Positions 18,827 through 28,165 of a stretch of DNA of 64,000 nt are shown here, piece by piece. Source of the DNA: Mariniblastus sp. (lineage in GTDB: Bacteria; Planctomycetota; Planctomycetia; Pirellulales; Pirellulaceae); NCBI GenBank assembly GCA_022447555.1, contig JAKVBF010000002.1:62001-126000 (forward strand). Direction: 5' to 3'. Made by a program: the position numbers and the translations under genes. Within the stretch, counting starts at the first letter, position 1. Each line of letters opens with the position of its first letter. The notes below the pieces were generated by a model. It worked only from the letters and a program-made list of their open reading frames with translations. It did no database searches and had not been told where the DNA came from.

Positions 18827-20515
18827 TCAGCCATTTTTCTTCTTCGCTTTAGACCATCCGTCTTTCAAGGATACGGTCCGGTTAAACACTAATTTGTCGG
18901 CTGTGGAGTCCTGCGCGTCGACGCAAAAGTAGCCGTTTCGCTCGAATTGAAATCGGTCTCCCGATTGGGCTTCTGCCAAACTCGGCTCCAATTTGCAATG
19001 CGTGAGAACCTTAAGTGAATCGGGGTTGAGCAGCTCCTTCCAATCCACCCCCTCGGGGACATCGGATGGGTTTTCTTGAGTGAAAAGATGTTCGTAAAGA
19101 CGGACCTCAGCGTCCACAGCGTGTTCCGCCGAGACCCAATGAATCGTGCCTTTGACTTTTCGGCCATCCGGAGCTTTGCCACCAGCCGTCTCTGGATCAT
19201 AGGTGCATCGCAACTCAACGATTTCACCCGCGTCATTCTTCACCACCGACTCACACTTCAAAAAATACGCGTACCGCAATCGAACTTCACGCCCCACAGT
19301 TAACCGAAAGAACTTCCGAGGTGCGTCCTCCAAAAAATCACTTCGCTCAATATAAAGCTCGCGACCAAAAGGGATGGTACGAATTCCAGCAGCGTCATCC
19401 TCGGGATTATTGATCGCGTTCCTCATTTCTGACTCACCCTCCGGGTAGTTCTCAATGACCACCTTAAGTGGGTCCAGAACCCCCATGACTCGAGGTGCGA
19501 TCTTATTCAAATGCTCTCGAATACTCTGCTCCAGCAACGACAGGTCCGTGAGGCTGTTAAACTTGGTGACACCAATCTTATTGCAAAATTGACGAATCGA
19601 CTCGGGTGTAAATCCACGACGTCGAAAACCACTCAATGTCGGCATTCTGGGATCGTCCCAACCGTCTACGTAATCTCCCTGCACCAACTCGAGCAGTTTT
19701 CGTTTACTGGTTACCGTATATGAGAGAACCAGCTTGGCGAATTCGATTTGCTGGGGATGATGGGCCCCGAGATGATCAAGGTACCAATCATACAAGGGAC
19801 GATGATTCTCAAACTCAAGGGTGCATATGGAGTGAGTGATTCCTTCCATCGAATCGCTTTGACCGTGTGCCCAATCATAGGTCGGATAAATGCACCAAGC
19901 GTCACCCGTTCGATGATGGTGAACATGTCGGATTCGATACATGGCCGGATCACGTAAATTCATATTGGCAGAAGTCATGTCGATTTTTGCCCGCAATGTT
20001 TTCTCACCATCGGCAAACTCGCCTTGTTTCATCCGCTCAAACAAATCGAGATTTTCTTCAACACTGCGCTCGCGATAAGGGCTGTTCCTGCCTTCCTTGT
20101 TCCAACCGCCACGATACTCACGTACCTCTTCGGCCGTCTGGTCACAAACATAAGCATGCCCTCCTCGAATCAGTTGTATCGCCCACTGATAGAGTTGGTC
20201 AAAATAGTCCGATGCAAAAAATAGGCGATCCTGCCAATCGAATCCTAGCCAACGAATATCTTCCTTAATGGCCTCGACATATTCGGTATCCTCTTTTTCG
20301 GGATTCGTATCATCAAATCTCAAATTACATTTTCCACCGTACTGCTCGGCGATTCCGAAGTTTAGGCAAATCGACTTTGCGTGCCCAATATGCAAGTAAC
20401 CGTTAGGTTCCGGAGGGAACCGAGTATGCACCCGCCCTGCGTGTTTCCCGTTTGACTGGTCGTCAGCTACGATTTGACGGACGAAATCCAGCGATTCATT
20501 TTCCGGTGCATTCAT
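18827..20515 (-). CDS. glnS: Glutaminyl-tRNA synthetase
   Basis: Class I synthetase charging tRNA-Gln directly, 562 residues. It shows [16 protein letters not shown] (the HIGH motif), the KMSKS-equivalent VTSKRK, the GlnRS-specific DDPRMPTL, and the C-terminal anticodon-binding beta-barrels ([13 protein letters not shown]). GlnRS is the direct route. The window also holds gltX and gatCAB, so the indirect route is not required for glutamine. The C-terminus ends Lys-rich. Confidence 0.97.
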   Translation of the reverse strand: MNAPENESLDFVRQIVADDQSNGKHAGRVHTRFPPEPNGYLHIGHAKSICLNFGIAEQYGGKCNLRFDDTNPEKEDTEYVEAIKEDIRWLGFDWQDRLFFASDYFDQLYQWAIQLIRGGHAYVCDQTAEEVREYRGGWNKEGRNSPYRERSVEENLDLFERMKQGEFADGEKTLRAKIDMTSANMNLRDPAMYRIRHVHHHRTGDAWCIYPTYDWAHGQSDSMEGITHSICTLEFENHRPLYDWYLDHLGAHHPQQIEFAKLVLSYTVTSKRKLLELVQGDYVDGWDDPRMPTLSGFRRRGFTPESIRQFCNKIGVTKFNSLTDLSLLEQSIREHLNKIAPRVMGVLDPLKVVIENYPEGESEMRNAINNPEDDAAGIRTIPFGRELYIERSDFLEDAPRKFFRLTVGREVRLRYAYFLKCESVVKNDAGEIVELRCTYDPETAGGKAPDGRKVKGTIHWVSAEHAVDAEVRLYEHLFTQENPSDVPEGVDWKELLNPDSLKVLTHCKLEPSLAEAQSGDRFQFERNGYFCVDAQDSTADKLVFNRTVSLKDGWSKAKKKNG

Positions 20516-20695
20516 GGATGTCTCTTAAATCCAAATTCTATATGGGCCAAACGAAATTCCCCCGGTTCGCGTCCATCGGTTTCAAACGGAATGGTATCTG
20601 AATTCTTTCAATTTTTCGAGGCCCGAGAATGAAATCTCTGCCCAGACCCGTTTCTTCGGCTTGTAATTCCCAAGAATCCAGCGACAACTAGAAAG

Positions 20696-21400
20696 ATGTC
20701 CCAATTACTTTTAATCAGTAGCTCCCGGGTGCATCCGACCGGCTTTCTGGAACATTGCCGTGAAGCGATTGCCAGTCACTTCCTGGGTTGCGATGAAGTC
20801 ACCTTTATCCCTTACGCTCTGGCAAATCACAATCATTATGAATCGATTGTGAAAACGGCCTTTGCACCCATCGGAATTCCTATCCGGTCCATTCACCATG
20901 CATCCAATCCGCAGGAGCAGATTCGGTCGGCAAAAGGGATATTCACAGGGGGTGGCAACACCTTCCGCCTGCTCAAAACGCTTTACGAATTGGATTTAAT
21001 ATCTCATCTGCAAGAGCGAATATCGAGTGGAGAGGCTCGTTACATGGGTAGCAGCGCCGGCACTAACTTGGCCGGTCCCACGATTCGCACGACCAATGAC
21101 ATGCCCATCGTTGAGCCCCCCACGTTTGAAGCACTCAACCTCGTCCCATTTCAACTAAACCCGCATTACCTAGACGCGGATCCAAACTCGACTCACAAGG
21201 GCGAAACTCGGGCACAAAGACTGACCGAATATTTAGAGGAAAACGAAATCCCTGTTGTTGGCCTTCGCGAAGGTAGTTGGCTCACAGTGGACCGCAAAAC
21301 CTGCCTACTAAGCGGCACCACTGGAATGATGTTGTTTCGACAAGGCTGCGAACCTCAAGAGATCGGCCCCACCGCAGACCTTAGCTTTTTGATGAATTAG
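20696..21400 (+). CDS. pepE: Peptidase E, alpha-aspartyl dipeptidase
   Basis: Cytoplasmic serine peptidase of family S51 that hydrolyses Asp-X dipeptides, 234 residues (usual length). The signatures FTGGGNTFRL and the nucleophile elbow MGSSAGTNLA are present, followed by LNPHYLDA with the active-site His region. ATG start. It converges with gltX, with a 45-bp gap. Confidence 0.93.
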   Translation: MSQLLLISSSRVHPTGFLEHCREAIASHFLGCDEVTFIPYALANHNHYESIVKTAFAPIGIPIRSIHHASNPQEQIRSAKGIFTGGGNTFRLLKTLYELDLISHLQERISSGEARYMGSSAGTNLAGPTIRTTNDMPIVEPPTFEALNLVPFQLNPHYLDADPNSTHKGETRAQRLTEYLEENEIPVVGLREGSWLTVDRKTCLLSGTTGMMLFRQGCEPQEIGPTADLSFLMN

Positions 21401-21445
21401 CCCTAACGGTTTGCAGCCGCCTCAGAATCTGCCCGAAGACAGCGA

Positions 21446-23023
21446 TCACTCCGCGGCCCCATGCAAATGCTCAAGAGCGCGTTCAATACGATGAATGCAC
21501 CGCTCGCGCCCCAGAATTTCTAAGGTTTCAAACATCCCAAACCCGGCCGCTTTACCCGTTACGGCCACTCTTAAACCGTGTATGATTTGCCCTATTTTGA
21601 TACCCTGAGACTCGCAAAAATGGTGCAACAATGCATTTAAGGGATCAGCCTTGAAATCATCCTGCTGGGCTAGCTCGCCTTTGAAAAGATCCAATAAATA
21701 CCCCGCATTCTCCGGCTTCACCAGACGCTTTTGAAACGCTTTTGAATCGTACTGGAGTTTTTCATCGGGAATAAAAAAATCATCAAATTGCAAAATGTCG
21801 CCAGCCACTGTGATCCGGTCGTCTGCCGCGTCGATGATGCTCGAAAGGTAAGGACCCATCTCACATTCAATCGAGGGGCCCACCAAACCGGCTCGTTGTA
21901 AAAATGGCAGACAACGAACAACTTTCTGTTTAAGCGGTAGCTCATTCATGTATCGCTGTTGAAAAACCAGCAATTTCTCAGGATCAAAACTGGCCTCCGA
22001 CTTCACCACACGGTCCAGCGAAAATAAATCCGTCATTTGCTGCCTGCTAAAGTCTTCCGTCTTGTCGTCAAGCGACCAGCCCACCAGCAGAAGATAATTC
22101 ACGATCGCATCCGGTAAAAAACCGATATCCCGATAAAAGTCCACCAATACCGGATTGAAAGAACTGGGAACCACCTCCAAATCAATTCGATTTGCAATGG
22201 CGACCCCGTGATCGAAAAGTTTTTTGAAATCATGATTCTTCATGTATTGTTCGATTTTACGCTTACTTAATTTATTTTTGCTGCCGGGCTCCGCGACAAA
22301 TGGGATGTGCGCATAGCTGGGCAATTGGTAACCGAGCGATTCGGCAATGAAGATTTGACGAGGCGTGTTTGACAAATGCTCCACAGCGCGTATCACATGC
22401 GTGATTTCAAAATCATGATCATCGACCACATTGGCCAAGTGATAGAGGCAGGTTCCATCGGCCCTTTGTATCACGTGATCCTGCTCACGGTCCCAATCGA
22501 AAGATACCTCTCCTCGAACAAGGTCTTCAATGTTGCACGTTCCTTCACGAGGCATCTTCAAACGGACAACAAACGATCGCCCCTCCGCCTCAAATTTCTG
22601 ACAAGTCTCTTCCGTTTCGGCCATCCATCGACGACTATAAACAAAATCTCGCTTCTCCCGTTCCGCGGCTTCACGTTCTTGAGCCACCTCCTGAGGAGTT
22701 GCATAGTCACGATACGCTTTGCCCGATTCCAGCAGACGTTGGGTGGCGGCTTGGTAACACGATAACCGCTGAGACTGGAAATAGGGTTGGTGGATTCCTC
22801 CGACTTCAGGACCCTCATCCCAGTCAATACCCAACCATTTAAAACCATCGAGAATGGGCTGTAACGCCGAATCGATATTTCTCTCCGTGTCTGTATCATC
22901 GATGCGCAAAATAAACTGCCCACCGCTCTGACGAGCCAACAGCCAATTAAACAGTGCCGTTCTAACGCCGCCAATATGAAGGTAGCCGGTAGGACTGGGA
23001 GCAAAGCGGGTTCGTACGGTCAT
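21446..23023 (-). CDS. gltX: Glutamyl-tRNA synthetase
   Basis: Class I synthetase charging tRNA-Glu, 525 residues. It has RFAPSPTGYLHIGG (HIGH region), NKLSKRK (KMSKS motif), and a C-terminal anticodon-binding helical cage. It is close to glnS and on the same strand, separated by pepE on the other strand. Whether it also misacylates tRNA-Gln cannot be judged, but the presence of glnS makes that unnecessary. Confidence 0.96.
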   Translation of the reverse strand: MTVRTRFAPSPTGYLHIGGVRTALFNWLLARQSGGQFILRIDDTDTERNIDSALQPILDGFKWLGIDWDEGPEVGGIHQPYFQSQRLSCYQAATQRLLESGKAYRDYATPQEVAQEREAAEREKRDFVYSRRWMAETEETCQKFEAEGRSFVVRLKMPREGTCNIEDLVRGEVSFDWDREQDHVIQRADGTCLYHLANVVDDHDFEITHVIRAVEHLSNTPRQIFIAESLGYQLPSYAHIPFVAEPGSKNKLSKRKIEQYMKNHDFKKLFDHGVAIANRIDLEVVPSSFNPVLVDFYRDIGFLPDAIVNYLLLVGWSLDDKTEDFSRQQMTDLFSLDRVVKSEASFDPEKLLVFQQRYMNELPLKQKVVRCLPFLQRAGLVGPSIECEMGPYLSSIIDAADDRITVAGDILQFDDFFIPDEKLQYDSKAFQKRLVKPENAGYLLDLFKGELAQQDDFKADPLNALLHHFCESQGIKIGQIIHGLRVAVTGKAAGFGMFETLEILGRERCIHRIERALEHLHGAAE

Positions 23024-23157
23024 CGTGGGAGTGCCATCATCAGGGCCGGGTGATTGAAAGCGACGATTTTATTCCATCAACACCGAGCTGAAAACGTGCG
23101 GATCGCAAATCGGAGTCAAGAAATGAGAGACCCCGTAAAAACGGCTTGGTAACCCCT

Positions 23158-24435
23158 TTAACCGGCTCGTTTTTGCCGTTTCTGCAATTTACGCAAACGC
23201 CTGCGTTCCGATTTGGACAGATGAGATTTTTCGCTCAGGTTAAAAATTTCCATTTCGTCATCATCGAGTTCGAACGAGAAGTCAGGGGTCGCCGCAGGCT
23301 TGCTTTTTATGCGCGATCCCAGTGGCGATGTGGCTTTGGAGGACTTCGGCAGTGGTTTAGCCGTTTGCTTTGGAGTCGGGTTCGGGATTTTCTTGGGGGC
23401 CGGCTCGGGAGTGAGTGTTTCTGAAACAACCACTTTCTTCTCTTCACGACTTGCCTTACTCAGAGATTCCTTGGCCGAAATGTTTCCTGATTTTGAAGAG
23501 GGACTCGACGGTCCATTTGCTGCATCAAGACTTTTGGACTTCACCTTCGAATCCGTATTGGAGACTTGATTTTTTATTCGTATTTCAAGCAATCCATTTG
23601 CGTGCAGGAAAACAAATCGAGCATACTGCACCAACCCGATAACGAGGGCAGATGCACCCACCAACAGACCGTTACCATAGTACGGTTGGTAGTCCCCAGC
23701 CAAATTTTCTTGAACGCTTGGGATTTGCAGAACGACCGCTGATGTATAGGCGAACCAAACAAATAACACACAGGCAAACGCGCTGACCGAATCTCGAACT
23801 TCGAACAACCCACGCACAACCAAGATTGACAAAACCAGTAGTTTCGCAGTAACCAGCCAGACCCCGCCACTACCAGGTGACGCGCCCAGAAGACCATTCG
23901 CGAGACTGTGAAACAACCCGCTTAGGTCAACCACGCATTGAATGCTCCCCAACATGAATAATGCAGCGAACCAACCCCACAACCGATAAGTACCGCGATA
24001 GTCATCGCACCGATGTTGACGCAACGCGTAGATTTGCAGTGAAGCCAACCCCGAAAGGATAAGTAGGAATGAGCAAAACCAACCGGCAAGACTCCCGTGA
24101 CCACTCAATGAAAAAGCCTGCATTTGGTTTTGAGTAAACAGCTCCTGCCAATTATCAGAATAGATCGAGAGTGCGTTAAGGCCGCAAAGACACAGGATCA
24201 GCAAGGCTAGAAACAATGCAACCGAACGATAACGCTTGGGAATCAGATCAGTTGTTTTCTTTTGATGACGTCGATGCGCACTATTGGAATAGACTTTGGG
24301 ATTTGCGTCCGATGAGACGTGTGCTGACTCGGAACGAGCCAACGAGTGGGTTAAACCGGATTCTTGACGAACCCCTTGCGTCACCTCTTCAAGAACGACC
24401 CGACGTCGCCGCTGATCCATGCGTCGAATTGCCAT
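23158..24435 (-). CDS. Multi-spanning membrane protein with charged tail
   Basis: No named family recognised. The 425-residue product has a basic cytoplasmic N-terminus of about 65 residues (DQRRRRVV), then roughly six to seven hydrophobic segments between about residues 68 and 285. A long polar Ser/Lys/Pro-rich tail follows, ending in repeated Lys/Arg (KSERRRLRKLQKRQKR). The acidic patch DFELDDDEMEIFNLSE-like region just before the end is notable. Likely an inner-membrane protein with a disordered cytoplasmic tail. ATG 24435 and ATG 24420 are both possible starts. Confidence 0.75.
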   Translation of the reverse strand: MAIRRMDQRRRRVVLEEVTQGVRQESGLTHSLARSESAHVSSDANPKVYSNSAHRRHQKKTTDLIPKRYRSVALFLALLILCLCGLNALSIYSDNWQELFTQNQMQAFSLSGHGSLAGWFCSFLLILSGLASLQIYALRQHRCDDYRGTYRLWGWFAALFMLGSIQCVVDLSGLFHSLANGLLGASPGSGGVWLVTAKLLVLSILVVRGLFEVRDSVSAFACVLFVWFAYTSAVVLQIPSVQENLAGDYQPYYGNGLLVGASALVIGLVQYARFVFLHANGLLEIRIKNQVSNTDSKVKSKSLDAANGPSSPSSKSGNISAKESLSKASREEKKVVVSETLTPEPAPKKIPNPTPKQTAKPLPKSSKATSPLGSRIKSKPAATPDFSFELDDDEMEIFNLSEKSHLSKSERRRLRKLQKRQKRAG

Positions 24436-24626
24436 ATATCCGCTTTAGAGTAGAAAATCCTTTGTCCACTAAAAGGGAATCGGCAGCGAAAGGAAAAAGA
24501 CTTGAAAGCCGTATCTTGAGCCCGCAAAACTAGTACACCACGCTTACCAATAATTAAAGCCGTCTGACGACATAAACGATTTTAACCTTTGCACCGACAG
24601 CAAGGTCTTTAGGAACCGGCAAAAGG

Positions 24627-25487
24627 TCACACGACCCGATTGTGCAAGAATCCAATGTTTTCGACATAAACCTTCAACTCATCCCCCGGTTTGAGGAAGA
24701 CCTCAGGAGTCCGCCCCGCCCCAACACCAGCCGGAGTACCTGTGAAAATCAAATCTCCTGGGTTCAGTTGAAAAAAATCAGACAGGTGAGAAATGAGATA
24801 ATCGACCCGGAAAATCAGTTGGTCTGTCCGAGCGTTTTGCATCGTTTTACCGTTTAATTCACACCTTATTTCTAAATCGTGAGGATCGCCCAACTCGTCA
24901 GCCGTGACAATCCAAGGTCCTATAGGGGCAAACGTGTCGAACGTTTTTCCCAGTAACCACTGGCCACCGGGCCGGCCTTTTTGCCAATCGCGCGCGGAAA
25001 TGTCGTTGCCGGCCGTGTAACCAAACACGTGATTCAGAGCTTGGGCTCGGGGTATATTACGACCCGAGCGTCCCATCACAACGACCAACTCCGCCTCGTA
25101 ATCCACTTGCTGACTCAGAGCCGGTAAAACCACCGCGTCTCCCGGCCCAATGATGGCTGAGGAAAATTTCCCAAAGACAATTGGGATATCCGGAGGTTGG
25201 GAGTCCATCTCCCGGGCGTGATCCTCATAGTTTTTGCCGATACAGATGACTTTCTCTGGAGCGTCCAACGGGGCCTTGAATTGCAGGCGAGCGAGCTCGA
25301 CCGGCTCCAGCTCTATTCGATCTAACCAGGACTCGATTGCCCCCACAGACGACAGATCACTCAACTCACAGATCAATTGAAATACACTGAATTCCGCTCT
25401 GCGAGGATCAGAAACCAAATACCAATTGCTCTCTCTCTGCAGGGCCGCTCGGCGCTGCCCTTCAACAATGACCGCTGCAATTTTCAT
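24627..25487 (-). CDS. Fumarylacetoacetate hydrolase family protein
   Basis: FAH-fold enzyme of 286 residues, probably cleaving or tautomerising a beta-diketo acid. The metal ligands are recognisable in DYEAELVVVMG, and the signature GYTAGNDISARDWQ and the C-terminal FTGTPAGVG are intact. The N-terminal about 75 residues form the small domain common to the family. Substrate cannot be predicted; neighbours give no pathway. ATG start. Confidence 0.9.
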   Translation of the reverse strand: MKIAAVIVEGQRRAALQRESNWYLVSDPRRAEFSVFQLICELSDLSSVGAIESWLDRIELEPVELARLQFKAPLDAPEKVICIGKNYEDHAREMDSQPPDIPIVFGKFSSAIIGPGDAVVLPALSQQVDYEAELVVVMGRSGRNIPRAQALNHVFGYTAGNDISARDWQKGRPGGQWLLGKTFDTFAPIGPWIVTADELGDPHDLEIRCELNGKTMQNARTDQLIFRVDYLISHLSDFFQLNPGDLIFTGTPAGVGAGRTPEVFLKPGDELKVYVENIGFLHNRVV

Positions 25488-25733
25488 GGGATTTTATATC
25501 GAGATAAGGAATGTGAATGGATCCATCGCCGTTTGTGTCGAGTCTACTTCCATCTCTAATACAATCGTTACAACCGGAAAAAACCACGACATCTTTTTCA
25601 AAGTGCTTGAAAGCGCCCCTCCGAGCCAGTCCTAAGCGCAAGCCCTGCATAAGGCAACCTAGACTCTGTTATCGCAGGTCGGTTCCCCACCACCTAAATT
25701 TAACGCCTTCACGCCCCTGCCGCGAGCGGACTA

Positions 25734-27209
25734 ATGAGCTCAACGACTCCCGACAAGCCGTATGATCGTATCGACTCAGCTTTGAATGCTGCCCCCACTG
25801 AAGTCGGCGCTACACCCACCCACGCTTCCGGGATCCTTGGCGATGCGCTATCCTTCTTTCAAACCACACTCTTAAAAGAGTCTCGCGAGGGGGTTATTTT
25901 CCTCGACCCCAACTGCGTTGTCGTGGACTGGAACCTAAGTGCCGAAAAGCTTACGGGACTGAGTCACAGCATGATGTTGGGCAAAGTCTTGAAGCCCACA
26001 ACACTCACGCTCTCCACCCCCAATGGGCAACTGATCGCCAATGCTCGCTGCCCCTTCCTTCACGCCATCAAGGCGGGGAAAAAAGTGATTGAGACCTACA
26101 GCTTGCTTGGCCGTAGCGGACGCAAGCTGATTGTTGAGCTCAGCATCACTCCCATCATTACCCGAGTCGGTGATCTGATCCAAAACCAAGGCGCTGTCGT
26201 CCGTGTTCATGATGCCTCCGAACAGGTCCATTTGCGTGAACGGTTAAGCCAGTTAACCAAAGATTCGTCAATCGATCCGCTCACTCAGGTCGCCAATCGA
26301 GCCACTTTTGAAAAAACAATCGATCAATATGTATCTCTTCATCGCCAAGCGGGATCTCAATGCAGTCTCATTTTGTGTGATATTGATTTTTTCAAACAGA
26401 TCAATGACACCTTTGGGCATCACATCGGCGATCAGGCTTTGGTGGCCTTTGCGAGGTTGCTCAAAGACTTTGTCAGGAGCCGCGACCTCGTAGCTCGCTA
26501 CGGCGGCGAGGAATTCGTCATCCTTTGCGCCAATTGCGACATGGAGTCCGCTCGCAAGCGAGCCGAGACCATCCGAGATTCGTTACAAAACTGGCCGCAG
26601 CAGATGTTGAACGGCCAGACGATCACCGCAAGCTTTGGAATCTCACAACTGGTTCAGAACGACAGTGCAACTGATTTTTTCATCCGCGCTGATGAAGCCT
26701 TGTATCGGGCAAAAAAGCAGGGACGTAATCGAGTCATGATCTCCGAGAGGAAGACCTCGAGGCCTGCCCCAAATCAACTCGGCATCACCGACTCTACAAG
26801 CCCCAATTTCGATGGCAAGCACGTTCTATTCGCCGGCGAATTCGTTAGCAACACTCCGACGTATTTGGTGGGTCAAAAAATCACCGGATTCATGAATGCG
26901 ACCGGTGCGAAATTACTTGACTGTTGCCAAGACTTTGTTTCCGCACTCGTGCAAGCCCAAGATCCAAGTAATTCCAAACGACGGCAAACATTCCAAGTCG
27001 AAATCAAATTAAGCGATGCCGGTTGCGATTCATCCGGCAATCCAAGAACCCGGATACGCCTTCTGATTCAACCTCCCAAGAAGAAGATGTTCAAGCGGCT
27101 AAACAGCGACCTCTATATGCGGATTGTCCTCGATTTCCGCCGTTATCTCATGATCTCAGAAGATGGCCCGAACACTCATATATTCGTCGGCGACAAACAA
27201 ATCAATTGA
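25734..27209 (+). CDS. PAS-GGDEF diguanylate cyclase
   Basis: Signalling enzyme predicted to make cyclic di-GMP, 491 residues. PAS domain at about 40-165 (GVIFLDPNCVVVDWN). GGDEF domain at 178-338 with DPLTQVANR, the metal-binding DIDFFK (216-221), and an intact active site GGEEF (257-261). An inhibitory-site RxxD (RSRD, 248-251) sits exactly five residues ahead, so product inhibition is expected. There is no membrane segment, so the PAS domain senses an intracellular cue. The last about 150 residues form a separate region I do not recognise. Confidence 0.93.
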   Translation: MSSTTPDKPYDRIDSALNAAPTEVGATPTHASGILGDALSFFQTTLLKESREGVIFLDPNCVVVDWNLSAEKLTGLSHSMMLGKVLKPTTLTLSTPNGQLIANARCPFLHAIKAGKKVIETYSLLGRSGRKLIVELSITPIITRVGDLIQNQGAVVRVHDASEQVHLRERLSQLTKDSSIDPLTQVANRATFEKTIDQYVSLHRQAGSQCSLILCDIDFFKQINDTFGHHIGDQALVAFARLLKDFVRSRDLVARYGGEEFVILCANCDMESARKRAETIRDSLQNWPQQMLNGQTITASFGISQLVQNDSATDFFIRADEALYRAKKQGRNRVMISERKTSRPAPNQLGITDSTSPNFDGKHVLFAGEFVSNTPTYLVGQKITGFMNATGAKLLDCCQDFVSALVQAQDPSNSKRRQTFQVEIKLSDAGCDSSGNPRTRIRLLIQPPKKKMFKRLNSDLYMRIVLDFRRYLMISEDGPNTHIFVGDKQIN

Positions 27210-27345
27210 AAGAAAACGGCTCGCACGCCCATCGCTCATTGCCTTCTCTTGCCGTATCTATTATCCTCGCCATTTACGGAGTGGGCCCTTACCACTCACC
27301 CCGTCAAATGGCCCAGAAAACATTCCCGAGTTTTAAGGATAAATC

Positions 27346-27951
27346 ATGGCGTACACTTTGCCCGAACTACCGTATGGATTCGACGCGTTGGAACCCAACA
27401 TCGATGCGCGAACCATGGAAATCCACTATACCAAGCACCACAACGGCTACGTGACCAAGCTGAATGCGGCTTTAGAGGGGACGGGCATTGACATGCCTAT
27501 TGAATCCCTTGTTGCTGACTTGAGCGCGGTTCCAGAAGACAAGCGAATGGCCGTCCGTAACAACGGTGGTGGCCACGCTAATCACTCACTTTTTTGGACT
27601 ATCATGTGTCCCAAAGGTGGGGGTGAACCTACGGGCGCTTTGGCGGCAGCAATCGACGAAACCTTTGGTAGTTTCGCTGCCTTCCAAGAGGCGTTTTCCA
27701 ATGCGGCTGCGACAAGGTTTGGTAGCGGATGGGCATGGCTTAGTGTCGACAATGGAAAACTCATTGTTGAAAGCACCGCGAACCAAGACAACCCGCTAAT
27801 GGAAGGCCGGACGCCGGTTCTCGGATTGGATGTGTGGGAGCACGCATACTATCTGAACTATCAGAATCGTCGGCCGGACTATATTTCGGCCTTCTTTAAT
27901 GTCGTCAACTGGGACGCCGTTGCCGAACGATTGACGGCCGCAAATTCCTAA
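27346..27951 (+). CDS. sodA: Superoxide dismutase, Mn/Fe family
   Basis: Converts superoxide to oxygen and peroxide; 201 residues. The four metal ligands are present: H27, H80 (in [10 protein letters not shown]), D162 and H166 (LDVWEHAYY). The sequence around residues 73-90, including GGG.NHS.FW and MCPKGGG, resembles Mn-type or cambialistic members, but the metal is not certain. AAGGA stands 6-7 bp before the ATG. The enzyme looks cytoplasmic. A long inverted repeat follows the stop. Confidence 0.95.
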   Translation: MAYTLPELPYGFDALEPNIDARTMEIHYTKHHNGYVTKLNAALEGTGIDMPIESLVADLSAVPEDKRMAVRNNGGGHANHSLFWTIMCPKGGGEPTGALAAAIDETFGSFAAFQEAFSNAAATRFGSGWAWLSVDNGKLIVESTANQDNPLMEGRTPVLGLDVWEHAYYLNYQNRRPDYISAFFNVVNWDAVAERLTAANS

Positions 27952-27960
27952 GTCAGCAGT

Positions 27961-28020
27961 ATCCGCTAACGTCATGCAGCCTCAGTCGTTTCTACTGAGG
28001 CTGCTTGTACGCTAGCGGAT
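27961..28020. repeat. 60-bp two-tier inverted repeat, likely sod terminator
   Basis: Outer arms ATCCGCTA (27961-27968) and TAGCGGAT (28013-28020). Inner arms GCAGCCTCAGT (27976-27986) and ACTGAGGCTGC (27994-28004) around a 7-nt loop. There is no long T run, so it may act as a processing or stabilising structure, or as a weak terminator for the superoxide dismutase gene. Confidence 0.7.
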
Positions 28021-28165
28021 CATGGTGGCATTTCCATTCAGCTATTGACCGGATTATCGAGCATTTCTAACATCCTCCTCGCGCACGTTTTCTTCAAAAA
28101 AATTTTGAAGCATACTGATCGATTACTCCGTGAGCGTTCGACACATTTGGCGACGGGATGGAAAA

